DNA from: Cupriavidus nantongensis
GTDB taxonomy: Bacteria; Pseudomonadota; Gammaproteobacteria; Burkholderiales; Burkholderiaceae
DNA: 64,000 nt
NCBI RefSeq assembly: GCF_001598055.1
Contig: NZ_CP014844.1
Location: forward strand, 3,809,642 to 3,873,641
Reading direction: 5' to 3'
Below the pieces are notes generated by a model. That model searched no databases and was not told where the DNA came from. It saw nothing but the letters and a program-made list of their open reading frames with translations. Position numbers and translations under genes: made by a program. Positions 51,101 to 60,032 of this stretch are shown piece by piece; the first letter of the stretch is position 1; every line of letters starts with the position of its first letter.

Positions 51101-51648
51101 AACTCGTACCGCCGACTCTCGCGCATACCGACGCCCTGGCTCAGAAGCTCCGCCGAGCGGACTGCTATGAGCTCGTCCTGGCCCGTCCAGGCGAGCATCC
51201 GCTGGACGTCATCCGGGAGTCGGTGGACGACTCTGTGATCGCTGAGACCATCCTGACTCCCCGTGGCCGCGTCGCCGGCATCTGGGGGGTCACCTCGCAT
51301 CCTCAGGACGGCGTGGGCTCCATCTGGATGCTCGCTACGCCGTACCTCCTGGAGGTCGCTACGCCCTTCCTCAAGGTGTGCCATCACCGGATCGGGCAGG
51401 CTCACTTCCACTTCCCTACGCTCGTCTGCGCCCCGTGGCGGCAGAACGCGCTCCACCTCAAGTGGCTCGCATGGTGCGGCTTCCAAGCCGTAGACCTGGG
51501 CCACGAACACTTCCTCCCGCATGTGCGAACCTACAACCATCGTGATGCTCACGACGCTGGCAGTGTCGGCGGCGGGGGCGCTGATGCAGAACAACGCGCA
51601 GAACAGGGCCATCGAGGCCCAACAGACTGCGCAGAACCGGAACATTGA
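51097..51648 (+). CDS. gp13-like virion assembly protein
   Basis: Up to 183 residues. The first about 140 form a small GNAT-like domain (RGRVAGIWGVTS, then NALHLKWLAWCGFQAVDLG), the pattern seen in T7 gp13, which assists internal core assembly. The last 43 residues overlap the next gene in another frame and look like shadow sequence (His/Gly/Glu-rich), so the functional protein may be mainly the first 140 residues. ATGA overlap with the nozzle gene. Confidence 0.75.
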   Translation: MKLVPPTLAHTDALAQKLRRADCYELVLARPGEHPLDVIRESVDDSVIAETILTPRGRVAGIWGVTSHPQDGVGSIWMLATPYLLEVATPFLKVCHHRIGQAHFHFPTLVCAPWRQNALHLKWLAWCGFQAVDLGHEHFLPHVRTYNHRDAHDAGSVGGGGADAEQRAEQGHRGPTDCAEPEH

Positions 51649-52069
51649 AGAGGGCTACCGCGTCGCTCAAGAGCGTCAGCGGCAAGCCGAACTCAAAGCG
51701 TTCGAGCAACGGACTGACCGCGCCCAACAGGCGAACCGGCAACTGGCGATGGCCCGAGTCGGGGCCGCCGAGGGCGCGGGGTCTCTCGCTGCGAGCGCAA
51801 TGAACATCTCCGCTGCCGCTGCGGCGGACCTGGGTCGTATCGACGCCGGCCTAGACAACGAGCGCTCGGGCGTCAGTGACCAGATGGCGGCGCTCCAGGC
51901 GGGCGGCGCTGACGCTGCGGCACAGGCTGCGGCTGCTGGTCGCGTCTCGCAAGTCCAGGCCGGCGCCCAGATCGGGCAGGCCCTGGTCGGCGCGGGCGCT
52001 CAATACTTCCAGCGTCAGACGCAACTCGACGTGGCGAAGAACTACCGCATCCAGAACCCTCCAAAGTAA
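51521..52069 (+). CDS. Internal virion protein B (gp14-like)
   Basis: A 182-residue Ala/Gln-rich helical protein with an N-terminal hydrophobic segment (TTIVMLTTLAVSAAGALM), as in T7 gp14, which forms the outer-membrane pore of the ejectosome. It overlaps the gp13-like frame by 128 bp and is followed 2 bp later by the gp15-like gene. Confidence 0.82.
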   Translation: MCEPTTIVMLTTLAVSAAGALMQNNAQNRAIEAQQTAQNRNIEEGYRVAQERQRQAELKAFEQRTDRAQQANRQLAMARVGAAEGAGSLAASAMNISAAAAADLGRIDAGLDNERSGVSDQMAALQAGGADAAAQAAAAGRVSQVQAGAQIGQALVGAGAQYFQRQTQLDVAKNYRIQNPPK

Positions 52070-52071
52070 CC

Positions 52072-54594
52072 ATGGCCGGACAAAAAGCAAACGCATTTGC
52101 CGCTACGCCGGCCTATGAAACCCCGAAGGTCGATGGCGCGGCGCGGGAGGTCACTGACCTCTATCGCCCCGTGGCCGCACAGGTCCAGGGGACGGGCCAG
52201 CAACTCGCCCAACTCGGGAACGTCTTCGGCTCATTCTTCGGCAACCTCGCGCGGACGTCCGAGGCCATCGGGCAGACGCTCCACCAGGAGCAACTGAGCG
52301 AGGCCCACAAGGAGAACGCCGCCCTGAAGGAACTCGCCATGAGCGACGTCCAGAAGGGAGTGGCGCGGCGCCCGGAGTACGAGAACCGCCAAGCCTACTT
52401 CGGCATGTATCAGGAGGCCAGCGCTGACCGTGCGTCCACCCAGGACGTCACCAAGCTCTCCGAGGACATGGCGAAGGGCTACATGCTCGACGGGTCCACC
52501 GGGACGCCGCGCGAGTGGGTGGACAACTGGATCAAGAACAACCTGGGCGAAGGCGGGACCGGCGATCCGACCTACGACGCCCGCTACCTCTACTCGATCA
52601 ATAAGGCGGCTGACGGCCTCGTCGCCCGCTACGGCGAGAAGACGCAGCAGAACATCGAGACCATTGCGACCCAGGACATCACGGGCGATCTGATGGACCA
52701 GATGCAGAACGGCACCCTCACGCAGGGGTCGCTCGCCCTGGGAATCTCGAAGGCCACGACGATCTTCAACGGGGATCGCGTCGCCGCCGACAAGTTCGTC
52801 CTGAACCTCGCCTCGCAAGTCACGAACGCTTCGCAGGGTACGGCCCTGTGGGAGCGGCTGCATGACCTGGGCTACGACAAGACGCACCCCGAGCTCATGA
52901 ACGACATCGGGGAGCGGCTGGTAGCCCGGACGCAGCAAGTGAAGACCATGGAAGCGCGGGAGGCCGTGAACAACTGGAACCTCCGCGTGGCTGGTCTCGC
53001 CGCCAACCCGAACGCCACGACGAAGGATTGGGCCGACGCGATCTACGACTACCAGAAGATCGACTCGATCCACGGCGTCGGCATGGCTGGCGTGGGCCAA
53101 GCGCTTCACGGCCTCCAGCAGGCGGCCAAGGTCACTGCCGGAGTCAACCTCGCCCGGTACGCCGTGGACAACCAGGTCGATCACACGCTCGTCGGGGATC
53201 ACTTCGGGGTCTCTGCGGCCGACGTGGCGAACGAGCACCAGGCCAAGATGCTGTCCGAGGATGCACAGCGCGGCGGCGGAGCCTTGGGTCAAACCACGGA
53301 CCCGCTCGGCAACGTCCACCCGACCAAGACGGCGGAGGCCATGCAAGAGTTCGTGGCGTACCAGACGTCCGACCGAATCCAGCGCGTCCTCCCGGCGCCC
53401 CCGCCCTACATCAAGGCGGAGATGTCGAACGCCCTACTCGGTAAGGACTCGGCCCTGGCCGTCAACGCCTACTCCGGGATCAAGGCGATCCAGGCCAAGG
53501 TCGGTGATGCTGGCCTGTCGCACTACCTGACTCCCCAAGCCGAGGCCCGGTGGCGTGCCCTGGACGCTGCGGCGCCGATGTATGGCGACCCTACCGCCGC
53601 GTTCAAGTACGTGACCGACAACCCGAAGGCCGAGGACACCCTGTCCAAGGCGCAGCAGGGCGGAAAGGTCGAGTGGTCCTCCCTCCTGGGGCGAGACAAG
53701 AAGGCGTTTGAAGTCGAGAACGACCTGATGTCCGCCGTCGGCAAGGAGGTCCTGGAGAAGACCGGGCGCGACGGGTTCATCCGCAACCCGAAGGTGGGCT
53801 TCCACCCGGACGTCCAGGCCGAGATCATGGGTATCGCTGCGATCCAAGCGGCGGAGCTCAAGGCCCAGGGTATCGTTGATCCTGATCGGGTCTACGAGGC
53901 CACGGCCAAGATTCTCGCGGGACGCTACGTGACGGTCCCCGGCAAGGATGGCAACTTCCAACTGGCGAAGAACCCGAACGGCTCCCGAGGCATGGCGCTG
54001 GCCGACCCGCTGAACGCGGCGCCGGATCACCCGTTCTCGGTCCAGAAGGGCTACAAGCCGTTCTACGCCGGCACCGCGTTCAAGAACGCCCTGGGCGAAA
54101 TCGAGGACCCGGTGGATCACTGGAAGGCCGACGCCAAGAAGTTCAAGGAGTCGTTCCCTGGGATCGCCCCGGACGTCGGTGAGCTCTACCTGGACGCCAC
54201 GCAGCGCAACGGACTTCGGGCCGTCTACGGTTCCGACCAGACGCCGCTGATGTTCCGCCCTGGAATGTCCGTGGCCGTCCCGACGACCGTCGAGCACGCC
54301 TACGACTCGGCAGTGGTCGGCCTGGGCGGAAAGATCGTGGAGAAGACCACGAAGGCCGTGAAGGTTCCTGACGATCCCGCGAAGGCCGCCGAGTTCTTCA
54401 AGCAATACCTCCCTCCCGGCATGTACGCCATGTACGACTCCAGGTCCAACACCTACGGCGTCATGTATGGCTACCGGATCGAGAGGACACAGGCCGCCGC
54501 CGACGCCCGCCGCGCTTCCAACGAGAAGCAACGCACGTGGGAGGACAAGCCTGAACATCAAGCCGTGGGGGTTATGCGACGCCCACTGCGTTAA
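52072..54594 (+). CDS. Internal virion protein C (gp15-like)
   Basis: An 840-residue, mostly helical protein in the map position of T7 gp15 (747 aa), an ejected protein that forms the periplasmic tube with gp16. The family-like N terminus (PVAAQVQGTGQQLAQLGNVFGSFFGNLA) and length support the call; the C-terminal 60 residues are basic. Confidence 0.82.
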   Translation: MAGQKANAFAATPAYETPKVDGAAREVTDLYRPVAAQVQGTGQQLAQLGNVFGSFFGNLARTSEAIGQTLHQEQLSEAHKENAALKELAMSDVQKGVARRPEYENRQAYFGMYQEASADRASTQDVTKLSEDMAKGYMLDGSTGTPREWVDNWIKNNLGEGGTGDPTYDARYLYSINKAADGLVARYGEKTQQNIETIATQDITGDLMDQMQNGTLTQGSLALGISKATTIFNGDRVAADKFVLNLASQVTNASQGTALWERLHDLGYDKTHPELMNDIGERLVARTQQVKTMEAREAVNNWNLRVAGLAANPNATTKDWADAIYDYQKIDSIHGVGMAGVGQALHGLQQAAKVTAGVNLARYAVDNQVDHTLVGDHFGVSAADVANEHQAKMLSEDAQRGGGALGQTTDPLGNVHPTKTAEAMQEFVAYQTSDRIQRVLPAPPPYIKAEMSNALLGKDSALAVNAYSGIKAIQAKVGDAGLSHYLTPQAEARWRALDAAAPMYGDPTAAFKYVTDNPKAEDTLSKAQQGGKVEWSSLLGRDKKAFEVENDLMSAVGKEVLEKTGRDGFIRNPKVGFHPDVQAEIMGIAAIQAAELKAQGIVDPDRVYEATAKILAGRYVTVPGKDGNFQLAKNPNGSRGMALADPLNAAPDHPFSVQKGYKPFYAGTAFKNALGEIEDPVDHWKADAKKFKESFPGIAPDVGELYLDATQRNGLRAVYGSDQTPLMFRPGMSVAVPTTVEHAYDSAVVGLGGKIVEKTTKAVKVPDDPAKAAEFFKQYLPPGMYAMYDSRSNTYGVMYGYRIERTQAAADARRASNEKQRTWEDKPEHQAVGVMRRPLR

Positions 54595-54603
54595 GGAGAG
54601 CAC

Positions 54604-55398
54604 ATGCTTCCAGCAGACGTGCTCCCCGAGAACGTCATGAGCAACGCAATGCAGCAGGTAGCTCAGGAGCGGTTCCAGTCCGGTGAACTCCGGACTCCCC
54701 CGCCGCCCAAGACGCTCTGGGACCCCCAGAAGTTCTTCGACTATCTCGGTGGAGCGAAAGCAATCACCCAACCATTCCGAGGCGCCAAGGCCCCGCAGGG
54801 CGGCTGGCTCGACATGGTGAAGCAAGGCGTGGCCGGCTCGGAAGGATTCGAGTCCCGCGCCTACCATGGCGTCTTCTCGCCCAAGCGCCGACCCGGCGAC
54901 ATCTACGTTCGCCCCGGCGACTACGTGGACGGCCAGAAGGATGAGGTCTCCATTGGCTACGGCTGGAACATCCCTGGCAACCCCGACTCCGAGAAGGTCT
55001 TCAAGGAGGTCCTCGGGATCGACGCCGACGGCTTCAAGGCCATCAAGAACGGCACGGGGACCATCACCCAGGGGCAGGCTGACAAGCTCCTGGAGTACGG
55101 CATCTATCGTGCCAACGGATACGTGGACCACATGGTCAAGCGTGACCTGAAGGACCACGAGCGGGCCGCCCTGGTCTCCCTCATGTACAACCTCGGACCC
55201 GGCGGCTTCAAGGCTCGCGGCATCGCAGAGGCCATCAACTCCGGCGCTTCGCCTGAGAAGGTGGGCGAGATGATCCGCAATTCGTCCCCGTCAGCCAAGA
55301 AGCTCCAGCCGCGCCGTGCGGCGGAAGCGAACCTATGGCTCGGCGTGGCCGGCGCAACGAAGTCACTGGCGTCCACTGAATCCAATGGACTCCGATGA
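54604..55398 (+). CDS. Virion-associated lysozyme (GH24-like)
   Basis: A 264-residue protein with a T4-lysozyme-type domain from about 65: GSEGFESRAYHG (catalytic Glu80), DEVSIGYGWN, then a helical part with RAALVSLMYNLGPGGF and AEANLWLG. The first 60 residues are Pro-rich. It lies among ejection proteins, and the gp16-like protein lacks the usual N-terminal transglycosylase, so this is probably the murein-opening enzyme of DNA entry supplied as a separate gene. GGAG lies 7 nt upstream. Confidence 0.8.
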   Translation: MLPADVLPENVMSNAMQQVAQERFQSGELRTPPPPKTLWDPQKFFDYLGGAKAITQPFRGAKAPQGGWLDMVKQGVAGSEGFESRAYHGVFSPKRRPGDIYVRPGDYVDGQKDEVSIGYGWNIPGNPDSEKVFKEVLGIDADGFKAIKNGTGTITQGQADKLLEYGIYRANGYVDHMVKRDLKDHERAALVSLMYNLGPGGFKARGIAEAINSGASPEKVGEMIRNSSPSAKKLQPRRAAEANLWLGVAGATKSLASTESNGLR

Positions 55399-55778
55399 AG
55401 CTCACGCAACGTGACGTGGATCGACTCAAGGGGGTGCACCCCGATCTAGTGAAGCTCGTCCAGGCCGTATCGGACATGCTACTCGGCCCCATGACCTTCA
55501 TGGTCATCGAGGGTCTTCGGACAGCCGAGCGCCAGCGCGAGCTCGTGAAGGCCGGCAAATCCCAGACGCAGAACTCCCGCCACCTGACGGGACACGCTGT
55601 GGACCTGGGCGTGCTGATCGACGGCAAGCTCACCTGGGACTTCAAGGTCTACAAGACCCTCGCTGACATCGTGAAGGCGCACGCCGCACGGCTCGGCGCC
55701 CCCATCGTTTGGGGTGGGGACTGGAAGACCCTGAAGGACGGTCCCCACTTTGAACTCGACCGCAAGGTCTACCCTTAA
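55395..55778 (+). CDS. M15-family endolysin (L-Ala-D-Glu-type peptidase)
   Basis: A 127-residue zinc peptidase with SRHLTGHAVDLG (His63, Asp70) and DGPHFEL (His118), the metal and catalytic pattern of M15 endolysins such as those of T5-like phages. It would cut peptide cross-links in peptidoglycan at lysis. It has no signal peptide, so a holin is needed. Its ATG overlaps the lysozyme stop. Confidence 0.88.
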   Translation: MKLTQRDVDRLKGVHPDLVKLVQAVSDMLLGPMTFMVIEGLRTAERQRELVKAGKSQTQNSRHLTGHAVDLGVLIDGKLTWDFKVYKTLADIVKAHAARLGAPIVWGGDWKTLKDGPHFELDRKVYP

Positions 55779-55787
55779 CAACTCGAC

Positions 55788-58700
55788 ATGGCTGATACTC
55801 CCGTCGTCCTGAATCAACCGGCCAACGATATGCTGGCCGACTCCAACCCGGCGCAGGGCGGCTACGTCCCTGTGGACCCGGTAGCGGAGAAGCTGAACCG
55901 CCCGGACGCCTGGGATGTCGCTGGCGCCACGTGGCGCACCGAGACCGTCATCGGTCAACTGATGAACCGCTCCGGGGGCGGCGTTACTGCCCCCGATCCC
56001 CAATTCAATCCGTACGCCTTCCTTCGTGAGAACGAGCAGGAGTACGAGTTCCTGAAGCCCCTGGCCGCCCAAGGCGTATTCGGCTTCGACAAGCTCCAGT
56101 CCAAGGAAGAGTTCGCGCAGTACGCCCAGGCGATGCAGCGGAACCTGAAGGACCGCGAGATCATGGCAACGGGCAACAGCAATGCCCTGCTGAACTTCGG
56201 CGTGTCCCTCCTGGACGCTACCACTCTCGTGAGCGGTGGCGCCGCGCTCAACGGCGTGAAGGCCGCAACCCTCGCCGGTCGCATGGCCCGAGGCGCCGCC
56301 ATCGTCGGCACGGACGCCGCGATCCAGGAAGGCGTACTGCAAGCGCTGGACTCGACCCGCCCGGCCAGTGACGCCTTCATGAACATCGGCATCGGCGCAG
56401 CGCTCGGCGCGGGCATCGGCCCGTTCCTGCGGCACATGCCGGCTGACTCGGTACTGCGCCCTGCCCATCCCGACAATCCCCTGCGCCCGGAGAACCTGGA
56501 CAAGGCGGAGATGGTCGAGATGCGGATCGGTGAGACGCCTGCCGACAGCATCGGCGCCATGCGGGCGACCACTGGAACCGAGGACACCGAGATCGCCGTC
56601 GGCAAATCCAAGATCGCCCAGGCGGTCGATTGGGCGCTGGCGCCGCGCTGGACCCCCCTGGGCCGCGCCACGAACTACGTGTCCGAGAAGGCCCGGCAGT
56701 ATCTCTTCGCCGCCTACGACACTGGCGGCCTCCTGACGAAGGGTGACGTGGCAGGCCACGCGCGTCCCGTGGAGGCGGAGACCCTCAAGACGATCTACGA
56801 CCAGGAGACGGCAAGCGTCCTCCGGGACGTCGATTCGATCTACAAGGCCGCGAACATGGACCTGGGGCAGTCCGCCCTGGAGACCTCCGCGAAGGGGCTG
56901 GTGAACACCTGGACCCTCGGGAAGCGCTCGGCCAACACGATTGGCGAGGACGTCTTCAAGACCGGCGTGACGATCATCCAGCACGGCTCGAACGCCGGCA
57001 TGACGTCGGCGGACATCTCGAAGAAGGTCATGAAGCATCTGACCGACGCCGGCCTCACGCCAGAACAGGCGGCCCTCGTGCACAAGCGTGTCTACGAGGC
57101 CGAGGCTCGCTACCACGAGTCCTATGAGGCCATGTGGAACAAGGCGGTCAAGATGGGGCTGGCCGACCCCGCGCTCAAGGGCGAGGGCCGCTACGGTATG
57201 CCCCAACTCTGGCAGAAGGGCGCCATCGACTCGAACCCCGAGGCGTTCCGCGCCTTCATGCAAGAGCACCTGGGCTCCCGTCCGATGGACGAGTGGCTCA
57301 TGGAACAGGGCTACATCAAGAACCCCAATGCCGAGCCCAAGCTCGACGCGGACGGCAAGCCCATCGAGACGACGCCGCACGCGTCCTGGCAGGACATCCT
57401 GGACTCCGGCGACGGCACCCTGAAGAACGACATCCTGAAGGACTGGCGCGGCGAAGAGAACGACTACTTCAACGCCCGCGTGGCCGAGGAACTGGCTGAC
57501 GCCGAGCGCCGCCACAAGCGGAACATGGAGAACCTCTCCGACGTCCTGAGGCAACTTGGGAAGTCCGAGACGGAGGCCCGTGCGGCCCGCCTGTCCGAGG
57601 TGAAGGCCCAGGCCCGAGAGATGGAGCGCGGTATTGTGTTCCGTCGGGTGGCCGCAGGGTCGCTAAAGGCGGAACGTGCTGAAGCCAAGGTGGTCTCGGC
57701 GCAGCGTCGCCTGGATGCCATCGGCGGCGGGGACGTCTCCGACCTCCAAGCGGCTCTCCGGGAAACCGGGGAAGCACTGGACTCCGCGGGGCCTCGTGAG
57801 GCTGCGGCCACTGCCCGTGTCTCTGAAGCCGACGCGCTGGTGGCGGACCTGAAGGGGCAGAAGGCGGACGTGATCGCTGAGAAGAAGCAGGTGACTGCCG
57901 ACTTCCCGCCGAACACGGCCCAGAAGACGCACCACATGATGCCCCTGCGGGACGAGCACTATCGTCTCAAGGCAGAACTGCGTGACGCCCAGGCGGAGCT
58001 CAAGGCCGCCCAGGACGAGCTCGCAGAGGCCCAGGCCGACTTCGACTCCCTGGCGAAGACCCAGGCGGACACCCGCCGCTGGCTCGACGCCGCCGCGAAG
58101 GACATCGACACGATCAAGTCCAACGAAGCGGATTCGCTGCTGGCCCCTGGGTTCCGCGCCCAGGAGATCGACAACATGGCCGCCCTGGAGGAACTGAAGC
58201 GCATCGCTGACGAAGCGACCGCGACCCGCAAGACGGTCTACGAGAAGCGCCGGATGCTCGGGGACGACGTTAAGGCCGCTCGCAAGGCCGCCAACCGCTC
58301 GGCCTCCCAACTCCGCGTGGCGAAGTCCCGTGCCCGAAAGGGATCGCACGAGGCGCCGCCACTGACGAAGTACGTCCAGCAACTCTCGGAGAACCTGCGC
58401 GGACAAGCCCAGGCGCCGCGTGGTCTGCTGCTGGAGAACTCGCCGGTCACTGGTCGGCTGAAGGAGCGCAAGTTCCAGTTCAACGAGCAGGAGTACGACC
58501 GCCTGCGCGAGCTCGGCTTCCTCGAATCGAACGCCGCCGACGCCTTCCAGAAGTACATGCAAGACATGGGGGGCCAGATGGCGCTCCACCAGGCGTGGGG
58601 AGGCAAGAAGATCGAGGACGTCATCCGCGAGGTCGAAGAGGACCTGGACCGCATGATCGGCTCCGCGAAGCCCGAGGACCGCAAGACCCTGGCGCAACAG

Positions 58701-60032
58701 CGCGACCTGATTCGGGACGACCTCAAGGCCGCCTCGGATCGTCTCCTGGGTCGCTACGACGTCAAGGACCAGAACGGCGTCGTGTGGATCGCAGACTCCC
58801 TGCGACAACTCGGCCTCGTGCGGTTCATGGGCGGGTTCATCTTCGCGGCCATTGGCGACATCGCCACGGCTGCGTGGGCCGCCCCAGGCTCAGTCACTCG
58901 CGCCCTCACCGGCTCCGCCGTCCGCGATATGAAGTACATCGTGGAGCAGGCCGCCAAGGGCGACAAGGACTTCAAGCAACTGGAGCGCATCCTGGGCTCC
59001 TTCGAGACCGGGCTGCACATGAGCCAGTCCGATAAGGCCCTCGGCCTGGGGGCCGTCCGCGATCACATCGGGTTCGGCACCGGGAAGACCAAGGAGATCA
59101 CCGGGAACATCACGAAGTACCTGGACCTCGTGGCCGATGCGGGCAACCGCCTGTCCGGTCTCGCAGCCTACTCCAACGTGGTGCGCCGCGCTGCCGGCCT
59201 CGCCCAACTGGCGAACATCGCTGAGTGGACGAAGGGGTACGACAAGCTGTCGCCCGGAATCAAGGCGGACCTCGCAGCCGTCGGCATCGGTGAAGTGGAG
59301 GCCAAGCGCCTCGCGGAGCTATTCGCCAAGCACGGCTCCGAGGAACGTCGTGGTCTGTTCAACCCTGGGATGTCAAAGTGGCTCTCCGAGCCGGACGGCG
59401 ACGAGATGAAGGAGGTCCTGGAGGCGGCGCTCGTGAAGGCGCAGAAGCGGGCCAGCTACACGTCCGGCTACGGCAATCAGCCGCTCCTGATGGACAAGTG
59501 GTACGGCAAGCTCTTCCTCCAGTTCCAATCGACCGCCTTCCAGTTCACCAACAACTTCCTCCGGGCTGGCTTCCAGCGCGGGGCGGTCACTGGTGAGCAC
59601 GCGAAGTTCGCTCAGGCCCTGGGGATCGTGATGGCCGCTGGCGTCGTCATGAACGTCCTGTCGTCCATGCGGAAGGGCCAAGACCCCACTGAGCAAACGC
59701 CGCACGAGATGGCCTACAACACCATCCAGCGCTCGGGCGTCCTGGGCTACCTCGGGTCGTTCGTGGACGCTGGCGTGAAGCTCTCGGACCCCGTGACCAA
59801 GGAGCACCTCGGCTTCACCCTCGCGGGTAAGGGGTCGCGGTACTCCCAGGGATCGTGGGCCTCGAACCTCGTGGGGCCGTGGTTCGGAAACCTGGAGACT
59901 CTCTCCCAGGCTGGCGCGAACGCCGTCAATGGCGACCTCGACCAGTTCGGGAAGAAGATGCGCTCCCTGGTCCCGCTGCAACAGCAGTACGGGTTCATCA
60001 AGTACATCTTCGGAGCAAACGACGACGACTGA
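55788..60032 (+). CDS. Internal virion protein D (gp16-like)
   Basis: A 1414-residue protein in the position and size class of T7 gp16 (1318 aa), ejected to form the inner-membrane end of the DNA tunnel. It begins MADTPVVLNQPAND with no lysozyme or SLT domain. The middle (about 570-880) is a long Ala/Lys/Glu-rich helical region likely to be coiled coil. The C-terminal 400 residues carry hydrophobic patches (RFMGGFIFAAIGDIATAAWAA; ALGIVMAAGVVMNVL) that may insert in membrane. Confidence 0.85.
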   Translation: MADTPVVLNQPANDMLADSNPAQGGYVPVDPVAEKLNRPDAWDVAGATWRTETVIGQLMNRSGGGVTAPDPQFNPYAFLRENEQEYEFLKPLAAQGVFGFDKLQSKEEFAQYAQAMQRNLKDREIMATGNSNALLNFGVSLLDATTLVSGGAALNGVKAATLAGRMARGAAIVGTDAAIQEGVLQALDSTRPASDAFMNIGIGAALGAGIGPFLRHMPADSVLRPAHPDNPLRPENLDKAEMVEMRIGETPADSIGAMRATTGTEDTEIAVGKSKIAQAVDWALAPRWTPLGRATNYVSEKARQYLFAAYDTGGLLTKGDVAGHARPVEAETLKTIYDQETASVLRDVDSIYKAANMDLGQSALETSAKGLVNTWTLGKRSANTIGEDVFKTGVTIIQHGSNAGMTSADISKKVMKHLTDAGLTPEQAALVHKRVYEAEARYHESYEAMWNKAVKMGLADPALKGEGRYGMPQLWQKGAIDSNPEAFRAFMQEHLGSRPMDEWLMEQGYIKNPNAEPKLDADGKPIETTPHASWQDILDSGDGTLKNDILKDWRGEENDYFNARVAEELADAERRHKRNMENLSDVLRQLGKSETEARAARLSEVKAQAREMERGIVFRRVAAGSLKAERAEAKVVSAQRRLDAIGGGDVSDLQAALRETGEALDSAGPREAAATARVSEADALVADLKGQKADVIAEKKQVTADFPPNTAQKTHHMMPLRDEHYRLKAELRDAQAELKAAQDELAEAQADFDSLAKTQADTRRWLDAAAKDIDTIKSNEADSLLAPGFRAQEIDNMAALEELKRIADEATATRKTVYEKRRMLGDDVKAARKAANRSASQLRVAKSRARKGSHEAPPLTKYVQQLSENLRGQAQAPRGLLLENSPVTGRLKERKFQFNEQEYDRLRELGFLESNAADAFQKYMQDMGGQMALHQAWGGKKIEDVIREVEEDLDRMIGSAKPEDRKTLAQQRDLIRDDLKAASDRLLGRYDVKDQNGVVWIADSLRQLGLVRFMGGFIFAAIGDIATAAWAAPGSVTRALTGSAVRDMKYIVEQAAKGDKDFKQLERILGSFETGLHMSQSDKALGLGAVRDHIGFGTGKTKEITGNITKYLDLVADAGNRLSGLAAYSNVVRRAAGLAQLANIAEWTKGYDKLSPGIKADLAAVGIGEVEAKRLAELFAKHGSEERRGLFNPGMSKWLSEPDGDEMKEVLEAALVKAQKRASYTSGYGNQPLLMDKWYGKLFLQFQSTAFQFTNNFLRAGFQRGAVTGEHAKFAQALGIVMAAGVVMNVLSSMRKGQDPTEQTPHEMAYNTIQRSGVLGYLGSFVDAGVKLSDPVTKEHLGFTLAGKGSRYSQGSWASNLVGPWFGNLETLSQAGANAVNGDLDQFGKKMRSLVPLQQQYGFIKYIFGANDDD

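Noticed and set aside
55479..57554. 691-codon minus-strand open frame opposite the gp16-like gene
   Set aside because: Antisense shadow: the composition is that of a third-position mirror and it lies against two recognised phage genes.
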